From Ilyobacter_A sp963668015 (lineage in GTDB: Bacteria; Fusobacteriota; Fusobacteriia; Fusobacteriales; Fusobacteriaceae): a stretch of 36,288 bases of DNA. Numbering within the stretch: position 1 is the stretch's first letter; the number at the start of each line of letters is the position of its first letter. The position numbers were made by a program, and so were the translations under genes. The stretch covers positions 1-36,288 of the forward strand of contig CAXXCR010000004.1 in assembly GCA_963668015.2 (NCBI GenBank), read 5' to 3'. Below, one piece after another: positions 7,133 through 14,287 of this stretch. The notes under the pieces were generated by a model, which saw nothing but the letters and a program-made list of their open reading frames with translations, ran no database searches and was not told the DNA's origin.

Positions 7133-9742
7133 ATGAAAAAATTTGTTTATACTTTTTCAGAAGGCAGTAAAGAAATGAAAAAATTATTAGGAGGGAAGGG
7201 GGCTAATCTTTCTGAAATGACTAATATAGGCCTTTCTGTTCCTGCTGGTTTTACAATATCTACTGAAGCCTGCAATGAATACTACCAAAATGATAAAAAG
7301 TTGTGGAAAGAATTAGTACTTGAAATAAATAATAAGCTTAATGAACTTGAAAAAAAATCAGGGAAGAAATTTGGCGGGGAAATAAACCCTATGTTAGTTT
7401 CAGTGAGGTCTGGGGCGGCAGTATCTATGCCGGGAATGATGGATACAGTTTTGAATCTGGGGTTAAATGATACTACTGTAAAAGCACTGTGCAAAGCAAC
7501 CGGTAGTGAAAGGTTTGCATACGACAGCTATAGAAGATTCATACAGATGTTTTCCGACGTAGTCATGGGTATCCCCAAATACAAGTTTGACAGAATCATG
7601 GAAAATTTAAAAAAAGAAAATCATTGTGAACACGACCATGAATTAAGTTTAGAGCATTTAAAAATCTTAATAAATGAATACAAAACTATCTATAAAAAGG
7701 AAACCGGAAAATATTTCCCGGAAAATACCATCGATCAACTTATGCTTACAATTAAAGCTGTATTTGATTCTTGGAACAACCAGAGAGCCATAGTATACAG
7801 GGAAATCAACGATATACCAGATGAAATAGGTACTGCTGTTAATGTCCAGGCAATGGTTTTTGGGAATATGGGAGAGAGTTCTGGAACCGGAGTTGCATTT
7901 ACAAGGAATCCCGCAACTGGTGAGCAAAAAATATTTGGAGAATTCCTAATGAACGCTCAAGGCGAAGATGTAGTCGCCGGTATAAGAACACCTAAATCAA
8001 TCGAATCACTCAAAGAAATTATGCCTGAGATTTATAAAGAATTTTTAAAAAATTGTTCTATCTTGGAAGCCCACTACAAAGACATGCAGGATATAGAATT
8101 CACTATAGAAAAAGGAAAACTGTACCTCTTACAGACAAGGACAGGGAAGAGAACCACAAAAGCCGCAATACGTATTGCAGTGGATATGGTTTCTGAAGGC
8201 ATCATAAGCAAAGAGGAGGCTATTCTAAGAATAGAACCCTCAAGCTTGACGCAGCTTTTACACAAAAATTTCGAAGAAAAATCACTTAAAAACGGAAAAA
8301 TATTAACAGAAGGACTTGCAGCATCTCCAGGCGCTGCAAGCGGAAGAGTGTATTTTGACTCAGAAACATTAAAGGAAGCCGGCAGCGGAATACTCGTACG
8401 CTTGGAAACCTCACCTGAAGATATCGAAGGTATGTATATTTCTGACGGAATTCTAACTGTTAGGGGCGGGATGACGTCTCATGCAGCGGTTGTCGCCAGA
8501 GGAATTGGTAAATGCTGTATCAGCGGATGTGGTGAACTATCCATAGACGAGACGAAAAAAGAATTTACAATAGATAATCAAGTTATCAAAGAAGGAGATT
8601 TTATATCGTTGGACGGCTCTACAGGTAAAGTTTATTTAGGGGAGATCAAAAAGAAAGATCTAAAACTTGACGAAAACTTTCAAGAATTTATGAGCTGGGT
8701 AGATGAAATTAAAAAATTGGATGTAAAAGCAAATGCAGACACACCGCATGATTGTGAAACTGCCATTAAATTTGGGGCAGAAGGAGTGGGGCTTTGCAGA
8801 ACTGAGCACATGTTCTTTGCAGAGGATAAAATCTGGCCTGTACGTGAAATGATAATCGCAAGTGACGAAGAGGAAAGAAAAAAGCCTATTCAAAAACTTC
8901 TAGAACTGCAAAAGAAAGATTTTGAAGGGATCTTCAGAGCTATGAGCGGAAAACCTGTTACAGTGAGATTGCTAGACCCACCTCTACATGAATTTTTGCC
9001 CAAGAAAAAATCAGAGATAGAAAAGTTGAGCGTGTTGACAGGGAGGGATGTTAAAACTATAGAAAATCGAGTTAAAACTTTAGAAGAAATAAACCCTATG
9101 TTAGGGCACAGAGGATGCCGCTTGGCAATTACATATCCGGAAATATATGAAATGCAGGTGAAAGCTGTTATGCTTGCTGCAATTCAAGTAAAAAAAGAGG
9201 GTGTAGATGTGCAACCTGAAATCATGATACCTCTTGTGACTGATGCAAACGAGCTGAGTTTTTTAAAAGAAAGGATCATAACTTCCATTGATGACATATT
9301 TAAAAACTCAGACACAAAACTTAAATATAAACTCGGAACTATGATAGAGGTGCCCAGAGCCTGTGTTACGTCTGATGAAATTGCAAAAGAAGCTGAGTTT
9401 TTTAGTTTTGGAACCAATGATCTTACACAGATAAGTTATGGTTTTTCGAGAGATGACTCAAATAAATTTATAAGTGATTACAAACAAAAGAAAATAATAG
9501 ATGCTGATCCTTTCCAAACCATAGATAAAAAAGGGGTGGGAAAATTAATGCAAGCCAGCATCCTCTTGGCTAAAAAGGAAAAGCCCTCTATTCAACTCGG
9601 TGTTTGCGGTGAACATGGAGGCGACCCAAAAAGTATCGAATTCTTTCATTTTATAGGGCTTGATTATGTTTCATGCTCACCATATAGAATACCCGTTGCA
9701 AGATTATCACTTGCACAAATAGAAGTAAAAAATAATAATTAG
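7133..9742 (+). CDS. ppdK: Pyruvate,phosphate dikinase
   Basis: This protein interconverts pyruvate + ATP + Pi with PEP + AMP + PPi, and in anaerobes often runs in the glycolytic direction. ATG 7133 is chosen over an in-frame ATG at 7088 because AAGGAGGGG lies just before it and MKKFVYTFSEGSKEM is the family start. This gives 869 residues, the usual length. Visible parts are the N-terminal ATP-grasp region (GGKGANLSEM, SVRSGAAVSMPGMMDT), the phosphohistidine motif GGMTSHAAVVARG with His450 and regulatory Thr448, and the C-terminal PEP/pyruvate barrel (GVGLCRTEHMFF, GTNDLTQ, CGEHGG with catalytic Cys825). The presence of Thr448 fits control by the upstream regulator. A strong terminator follows. 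Confidence 0.97.
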   Translation: MKKFVYTFSEGSKEMKKLLGGKGANLSEMTNIGLSVPAGFTISTEACNEYYQNDKKLWKELVLEINNKLNELEKKSGKKFGGEINPMLVSVRSGAAVSMPGMMDTVLNLGLNDTTVKALCKATGSERFAYDSYRRFIQMFSDVVMGIPKYKFDRIMENLKKENHCEHDHELSLEHLKILINEYKTIYKKETGKYFPENTIDQLMLTIKAVFDSWNNQRAIVYREINDIPDEIGTAVNVQAMVFGNMGESSGTGVAFTRNPATGEQKIFGEFLMNAQGEDVVAGIRTPKSIESLKEIMPEIYKEFLKNCSILEAHYKDMQDIEFTIEKGKLYLLQTRTGKRTTKAAIRIAVDMVSEGIISKEEAILRIEPSSLTQLLHKNFEEKSLKNGKILTEGLAASPGAASGRVYFDSETLKEAGSGILVRLETSPEDIEGMYISDGILTVRGGMTSHAAVVARGIGKCCISGCGELSIDETKKEFTIDNQVIKEGDFISLDGSTGKVYLGEIKKKDLKLDENFQEFMSWVDEIKKLDVKANADTPHDCETAIKFGAEGVGLCRTEHMFFAEDKIWPVREMIIASDEEERKKPIQKLLELQKKDFEGIFRAMSGKPVTVRLLDPPLHEFLPKKKSEIEKLSVLTGRDVKTIENRVKTLEEINPMLGHRGCRLAITYPEIYEMQVKAVMLAAIQVKKEGVDVQPEIMIPLVTDANELSFLKERIITSIDDIFKNSDTKLKYKLGTMIEVPRACVTSDEIAKEAEFFSFGTNDLTQISYGFSRDDSNKFISDYKQKKIIDADPFQTIDKKGVGKLMQASILLAKKEKPSIQLGVCGEHGGDPKSIEFFHFIGLDYVSCSPYRIPVARLSLAQIEVKNNN

Positions 9743-9812
9743 TTTACTGTTAAGATATCATATTTATAAAACTTGTTAGTTTTTCTTGTTAATGTAAATA
9801 TTTTGTGTTTTT

Positions 9813-9875
9813 AAATCCTTCTCTTGATTACTTTAATACGACAGTATCTTCAGTAATCAAGAGTGGGATTTTTTT
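9813..9875 (+). terminator. Rho-independent terminator after ppdK
   Basis: CTCTTGATTACT (9821-9832) and AGTAATCAAGAG (9852-9863) form a perfect 12-bp stem, extended by AATCC/GGATT, and followed by a T-run. Confidence 0.88.
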
Positions 9876-9910
9876 ATTTTAAACAGTACACTTGTTTTAA
9901 TAAGTATTTA

Positions 9911-10251
9911 ACCTAAGTTGCTACCTGTAATAAAGTATTGAATTTTTTACAAATAAATAAAAAACTTTTGGTCACGGATTACACGAATGAACACTAATAT
10001 AAAATTAAAACCTTGGCCACAGAGTTGCACAGAGGAAAAAAGTGAGTTTGGCAGAGAGTCTAAAGATATTTAGTATTTTCGATTTTAAATGATTATTAAG
10101 ATTATCATAATTAGTGACAAAATCTGATTTTAACTTTAAGGATTTTCTCTGTGCAGCTCTTGTTTTAAATCTCTGTGAAACTCTGTGTCCAAAAAAGGTT
10201 TTGTAATGAATTCAGTAATTTATTGTAATAATTCTAAGTCACAACTTGAGT
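9911..10251 (+). repeat. Dispersed intergenic element, copy B (complete, MITE-like)
   Basis: This is the best-preserved copy, 341 bp. The left end ACCTAAGTTGCTACCT is identical to the first 16 bases of the IS982-type element at 23377. The right end read inward is ACTCAAGTTGTGACTT, an imperfect inverted match. A 6-bp direct repeat TATTTA flanks it (9905-9910 and 10252-10257). Inside are GGTCACGGATTACACGAAT, the GGCCACAGAG and CTCTGTG blocks as an inverted pair, and a TACTGAATT-like subterminal block on both sides. It has no coding capacity, so I interpret it as a non-autonomous element moved by an IS982-type transposase. Confidence 0.85.
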
Positions 10252-10257
10252 TATTTA

Positions 10258-10589
10258 ATATAAAATATACAGTAGAAATTAAAATTAAAAACTAATTATA
10301 GTATTAAAATACTACAAGAGAAGATATCATGCTTGCAGGCCAAGTCACTTAAAATTTAATTTTCATTCCGAAAAAGCAATAAAAATAATCATATAAACCC
10401 TCATTCAATAGGCTGTTATTTAGCTTTAAATTACGCTATCAAATGACTTATCTTTTAACATATCCCGCAGTCGGTAAACCTTAGTTTTATTGGGGTAATT
10501 TACAAATATGCTAAGATTTTAAAGGAATATTGTTTTTATTCAGAAAAGAATATTGTAGAGTGTCATTAAGAAAATCAGGAGGTGTAAAA
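10258..10589. other. Gap upstream of the encapsulin operon
   Basis: No gene is seen. A weak promoter candidate is TTGGGG (10490-10495), a 16-base spacer and TAAGAT (10512-10517), about 70 bases before the ferritin start. No clear Fur-type box was recognised by eye. Confidence 0.4.
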
Positions 10590-10949
10590 ATGGCTGATCA
10601 ATATCACGAACCTTTCGAACTTTTAAGCGATTCTGCTAAAAATATCACCAGGGCTATAAACAGCCTGAAAGAGGAACTAGAAGCTGTTGACTGGTACAAC
10701 CAAAGAGCCGATCTTGCCACTGATCCGGAATTAAAGCTGATTTTAGAACACAATCGAAATGAAGAGATCGAGCATGCAACAATGCTTTTGGAATGGCTCA
10801 GAAGGAATATGGATGCCTGGGATGCAGAACTGAAAACTTACCTCTTCTCTTCAATGCCTGTTACAAGCATCGAAGAAGAACGCGAAGCACCCGGTGAGGA
10901 AAAAAACCAAGGTTCAGGAACATCGCTTAACATAGGGAATATGAAATAA
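10590..10949 (+). CDS. Encapsulated ferritin-like cargo protein (EncFtn)
   Basis: This 119-residue ferritin-like cargo oxidises Fe(II) for storage in an encapsulin shell. ATG 10590 follows AGGAGGTG; the longer in-frame extension to 10530 lacks such a site and a family-like sequence. The short two-helix form matches encapsulated ferritins, which build the ferroxidase centre between subunits. Likely iron ligands by spacing are Glu29, Glu59 and His62, with the conserved Trp35-Tyr36 between them (AVDWYNQRA, NEEIEHA). The last residues, TSLNIGNMK after a Gly/Ser linker, are an encapsulin-targeting peptide of the SLxIGxLx type. The shell gene begins 21 bases downstream, so cargo and shell are cotranscribed. 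Confidence 0.93.
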   Translation: MADQYHEPFELLSDSAKNITRAINSLKEELEAVDWYNQRADLATDPELKLILEHNRNEEIEHATMLLEWLRRNMDAWDAELKTYLFSSMPVTSIEEEREAPGEEKNQGSGTSLNIGNMK

Positions 10950-10970
10950 TAATTAGGAGGTCGATTTTGA

Positions 10971-11756
10971 ATGGATATATTAAAGAGGGATCTCGCACCA
11001 ATTTCTACTAAAGCCTGGGCAGAAATAGACAACAGGGCAAAAGAAATTTTAATGCACTACCTTTCTGCAAGAAAATTTGCAAGGATTGACGGCCCGAACG
11101 GGTTGGAACACTCTGCAGTTACAGAAGGGAGAATAAACGTACACCATGACGAGTTATTAAATTATGGAGTGTTCAACGTTAAGCCTCTTATAGAACCCAG
11201 GGTTAGTTTTAAGATGAACCGCTGGGAACTAGACAATATCGAAAGAGGGGCAAAAGACATAAATATGGATTCTCTGGATGAAGCCGTAAAAAGAATTGCA
11301 CTTTTTGAAGAAAAGGCTGTTTACAGTGGATTAGAAGAAGCAGGAATTGAAGGGTTGGAAAAGAGTTCTGCCCATGAAGTAATCGCTTTGGGAGATACAG
11401 AGTCTGAGATCCTTGCCAATGTTTCTAAAGGGATTATGATACTTGAAAGTTTCATAGCACCAAAACCTTACTCATTGGTAGTCAGTGAACAGTTATGGTA
11501 TAAGTTGAATTCCATAGGTCGGGAAATATCTCTTGTTTCAAGAATAGAAGAATTAACAGGTGGAAAAGTCATTTTAAGCCGCAGCATAGAGGGAGCTATC
11601 CTACTTCCATTCGACAATGAAAACATTGAGCTTTCCATAGGAGAGGATTTTTCAGTTGGTTATCAAGAACATACCGAAACAGAGATAAAACTTTTTATAA
11701 CAGAAACATTCACATTTAGGGTTTTGGACAACTCGCTTATTGTTCTATATAAATAA
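10971..11756 (+). CDS. Type 1 encapsulin shell protein
   Basis: This 261-residue HK97-fold shell protein self-assembles into a nanocompartment. Its length fits the small Thermotoga-type shells (about 265 residues, T=1). Family features visible are the N-terminal LKRDLAPISTKAWAEIDNRA, the segment RKFARIDGPNGLEH, the E-loop region around VKPLIEPRVSFKMNRWELD, and the C-terminal FSVGYQEHTETEIKLFITET followed by FRV. ATG 10971 is preceded by AGGAGG. With the EncFtn cargo upstream it forms an iron-mineralising compartment that protects against iron and oxidant stress. A terminator follows at once. Confidence 0.95.
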   Translation: MDILKRDLAPISTKAWAEIDNRAKEILMHYLSARKFARIDGPNGLEHSAVTEGRINVHHDELLNYGVFNVKPLIEPRVSFKMNRWELDNIERGAKDINMDSLDEAVKRIALFEEKAVYSGLEEAGIEGLEKSSAHEVIALGDTESEILANVSKGIMILESFIAPKPYSLVVSEQLWYKLNSIGREISLVSRIEELTGGKVILSRSIEGAILLPFDNENIELSIGEDFSVGYQEHTETEIKLFITETFTFRVLDNSLIVLYK

Positions 11757-11760
11757 TTAT

Positions 11761-11797
11761 AAAAAGCACCAGCTTTTTTAGGGCGGTGCTTTTTTTA
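11761..11797 (+). terminator. Rho-independent terminator after the encapsulin gene
   Basis: AGCACC (11765-11770) pairs with GGTGCT (11785-11790), flanked by an A-run on the left and a T-run on the right. It lies 5 bases after the stop codon. Confidence 0.88.
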
Positions 11798-11920
11798 TTG
11801 CAAATACCATCTACATTTTTTTGCATATGAAAAGAATTTCAGCTTGTTTAACTTTCATAATAAAACCTAATCTTTTCTGTGTCTAATCACTTCTATTTAT
11901 AATCTCCTTCATTTTTCAAT

Positions 11921-11949
11921 TTGACTTATACCGCTACCTATGTTAAAAT
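11921..11949 (+). promoter_or_regulatory. Sigma-70-type promoter for the DUF3553-like gene
   Basis: TTGACT (11921-11926), a 17-base spacer and TAAAAT (11944-11949) lie about 80 bases upstream of the start codon. Confidence 0.65.
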
Positions 11950-12029
11950 TTTATGTAGGGTTTCTTTAGTATCGTGATGTTTTATTTAAATATCTAATGT
12001 TTTTTAGGTATTTTAAGAGGTGATGAAAT

Positions 12030-12362
12030 TTGTATAAAAAAGGGCAAATGGTTAGGCACCCCTTAAAACCTGAATGGAAGTACGGCTTAATCTTAGAAGC
12101 ATTAAGTGATAGCAAGATTAAGGTGATGTTTTTAGGTTGTGGGGAAAAACTTTTAAATTTGGAGTACGCTAAAGTTGAAAAAATAGCAAGTGGGCCTCTA
12201 TTAGAAGCTGCATTGGACACATTTAGGACAAAGTTCCGGCTGGATAAGCTTTCAAAAAAAGAGTTGCTCCAGATAGTTAATTCTGAAAATTTGGATAAAT
12301 CTGTAAAAACTTTAAAAAAAGAAGAAATTGTAGATTACCTGATGGATACAGTTTATAGCTAA
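12030..12362 (+). CDS. DUF3553-like protein with SAP/Rho-N-like C-terminus
   Basis: This 110-residue protein starts at TTG 12030 behind AAGAGGTGATG. The N-terminal half (GQMVRHPLKPEWKYGLILEA through GEKLLNLEYAKVEKI) has the pattern of DUF3553, a small beta-barrel-like domain related to CarD/UvrD-tail modules that contact RNA polymerase or DNA. The C-terminal part (DKLSKKELLQIVNSE... SVKTLKKEEIVDYL) resembles a two-helix SAP/Rho-N nucleic-acid-binding motif. It is probably a small nucleic-acid-binding or transcription-associated protein in the cytoplasm. It is monocistronic, with its own promoter and a shared terminator. The domain assignments are by pattern and moderately sure. Confidence 0.75.
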   Translation: MYKKGQMVRHPLKPEWKYGLILEALSDSKIKVMFLGCGEKLLNLEYAKVEKIASGPLLEAALDTFRTKFRLDKLSKKELLQIVNSENLDKSVKTLKKEEIVDYLMDTVYS

Positions 12363-12365
12363 TAT

Positions 12366-12400
12366 ATTAAAAGGTGGCATAATTATGCCACCTCTTTTTA
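12366..12400. terminator. Bidirectional terminator (perfect palindrome)
   Basis: A perfect 22-base palindrome, AGGTGGCATAA with its complement TTATGCCACCT (12372-12393), has A/T-runs on both sides. It ends the DUF3553-like gene on + and the DUF1540 gene on -, which converge here. Confidence 0.88.
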
Positions 12401-12421
12401 TTTTGGAAGAGAGTTTTTTTA

Positions 12422-12706
12422 TTATTTAGAACGATAAGTGGTGCAATCTACATGAGAACCTGTCTTTTCCATATGTATCCCACTGGCTGTGCACTCCAAA
12501 GATTTATTGTAAGCACATCCGTCAACTTTACAGGAACCAACACCACCTATAATATCGTCGTATCCGCATTTTTTCGAGCTATGGAGAAAAGTATCACACA
12601 TCGGTTCCAAATCACCAATATTTATGGCCATTGTATGGCACTGTTTGTTTTTATTGTACACACAATCAATCGCATTACAATCAATAACTTTAGACATTTT
12701 TTCCAT
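12422..12706 (-). CDS. DUF1540 cysteine-rich protein
   Basis: This small Cys-rich protein (94 residues) has two copies of the DUF1540 motif. The first is DCNAIDCVYNKNKQCHTMAI near residues 8-27, and the second is SCKVDGCAYNKSLECTASGI in the C-terminal half; each is a C-x(4)-C-x(6)-C arrangement that probably binds a metal. The start at 12706 is chosen because GGAGGAAAAC precedes this ATG; the longer frame begins with an unrelated leader. No enzyme activity is known for the family. It lies downstream of UDP-glucose dehydrogenase on the same strand, 104 bases after that gene's stop, so it could be cotranscribed with it. Confidence 0.85.
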   Translation of the reverse strand: MEKMSKVIDCNAIDCVYNKNKQCHTMAINIGDLEPMCDTFLHSSKKCGYDDIIGGVGSCKVDGCAYNKSLECTASGIHMEKTGSHVDCTTYRSK

Positions 12707-12810
12707 GTTTTCCTCCCAGTTCCTCTTCCAGATACATAAATTTACAAGATAAAAACCAATTTCCTTTCTCAAATCAAAATCAATTTTAAACCCTATAACT
12801 ATTGTTTTCT

Positions 12811-13977
12811 TTAATCCCTTTTATACTGGTCTCTCGTGTACACTTTTTCTTCTACGTCAAGAAGTGCTTCACAGGCCCTATTCGTCACTATGACATCTGA
12901 AACCATTTTAAACTCTTCCAGATCTTCTATAACCCTAGAATTAAAGAAACTAGGCTCTTTCAGACTAGGTTCGTATACCACCACTTCAATCCCCTTTGCC
13001 TTTATCCTTTTCATGATACCCTGCACGGCAGAGTCCCTAAAATTATCTGAATCAGTTTTCATTGTAAGCCTATATATCCCGACCACTTTTGGGGATTTCT
13101 TCAAAATCATCTCGGCAATATGGTCTTTTCTAGTTCTATTGGCATCTACTATAGCCCCTATAATATTATTTGGTACATCATTATAGTTTGCCAGCAATTG
13201 TTTTGTGTCCTTTGGCAAGCAATACCCACCATAGCCAAAAGACGGATTGTTATAGTGATTGCCTATACGCGGATCCAGGCCGACCCCCTCTATAATATCC
13301 TTTGTATTCAGCCCTCTCACTTCAGCATAGGTGTCTAGTTCATTAAAATACGCCACCCTCATTGCTAAATAGGTATTGGAAAACAGTTTTATCGCTTCTG
13401 CTTCTGTTGATTCTGTAAACAAAGCATCGATATCCTCTTTGAGTGCTCCCTGTGCCAGAAGATCGGCAAATTTTTTTGCCCTCTGAGACTTTTCACCCAC
13501 AATAATCCTTGTAGGATAGAGGTTGTCATACAGAGCCTTGCCTTCCCTCAAAAATTCCGGTGAAAAAATTATATTCTCTGTTTCAAACATCTGTTTTACC
13601 TTTTCGGTATACCCAACAGGTACGGTTGATTTTATTACCATTGTGGCATCCGGGTTAATTGCCAGTACATTTGCTATGACAGCCTCAACTGTTCTCGTAT
13701 TAAAATAATTTTTTTCCTCATCGTAGTTTGTCGGTGTGGATATGATGACGTATTCCGACCCTTCATAAGCTTCATAAGCGTCCGTCGTAGCAGTTAAATC
13801 TAATTTTTTCTCTGCTAAAAATTCCTCAACTTCAGCATCTATAATTGGGGATTTTTTACTGTTTATAAGATCGACTTTCTCCTTATCAATATCCAATGCC
13901 ACCACTTCATTGTTCTGAGCCAACAAAATAGCATTGGAAAGTCCCACGTATCCTGTTCCCGCAACACATATTTTCAT
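12811..13977 (-). CDS. ugd: UDP-glucose 6-dehydrogenase
   Basis: This 388-residue enzyme oxidises UDP-glucose to UDP-glucuronate with two NAD. The N-terminal Rossmann motif is VAGTGYVGLSNA (residues 5-16), the substrate-binding FSPEFLREG is present, and the catalytic Cys253 lies in FGYGGYCLPKDTKQL. Length matches the compact bacterial Ugd type. A GGGGGA ribosome site precedes ATG 13977. It lies downstream of the PHP-glycosyltransferase gene on the same strand, separated by repeat copy C. UDP-glucuronate would be a natural donor for that glycosyltransferase, although this link is inference. Confidence 0.95.
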   Translation of the reverse strand: MKICVAGTGYVGLSNAILLAQNNEVVALDIDKEKVDLINSKKSPIIDAEVEEFLAEKKLDLTATTDAYEAYEGSEYVIISTPTNYDEEKNYFNTRTVEAVIANVLAINPDATMVIKSTVPVGYTEKVKQMFETENIIFSPEFLREGKALYDNLYPTRIIVGEKSQRAKKFADLLAQGALKEDIDALFTESTEAEAIKLFSNTYLAMRVAYFNELDTYAEVRGLNTKDIIEGVGLDPRIGNHYNNPSFGYGGYCLPKDTKQLLANYNDVPNNIIGAIVDANRTRKDHIAEMILKKSPKVVGIYRLTMKTDSDNFRDSAVQGIMKRIKAKGIEVVVYEPSLKEPSFFNSRVIEDLEEFKMVSDVIVTNRACEALLDVEEKVYTRDQYKRD

Positions 13978-14022
13978 TTTTCCCCCTACTTATTCTAAAT
14001 TTTTACTCTTTCAATTAATATG

Positions 14023-14275
14023 ACTCAAATTCATTATAACAAGTTACTGAATTTATTAAAAAACTTTTTAGGACACAGAGTTTCACGGAGATTTAAAACA
14101 AGATCTTCATAGAGAATAGATATTTTAACTATTTTCTGTTCATTATTAACTGATTTATTTACTCTGTGAAACTCTGTGGCCAAGATTTTAATTTTATATT
14201 AGTGTTCATTCGTGTAATTCGTGACCAAAATAGGTCTTACAGGTTTACAAGAAATTCAATACTTTCTCTAAAGTA
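14023..14275 (-). repeat. Dispersed intergenic element, copy C (reverse orientation)
   Basis: Read on +, it starts with the right-end remnant ACTCAAAT, then GTTACTGAATTTATTAAAAA, TAGGACACAGAGTTTCACGG, and later CTCTGTGAAACTCTGTGGCC, TGTAATTCGTGACC and ATTCAATACTTT. The element is therefore inverted relative to copies A, B and D, and its outer left end is degraded. It fills most of the 310-base gap between ugd and the PHP-glycosyltransferase gene, which otherwise holds nothing recognisable. Confidence 0.8.
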
Positions 14276-14287
14276 TACACAATTACT

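Noticed and set aside
9960..10200. CRISPR array or tandem repeat in the CACGAAT/CACAGAG region
   Set aside because: The short motifs are not regularly spaced direct repeats with unique spacers. The whole block recurs elsewhere as one dispersed element.
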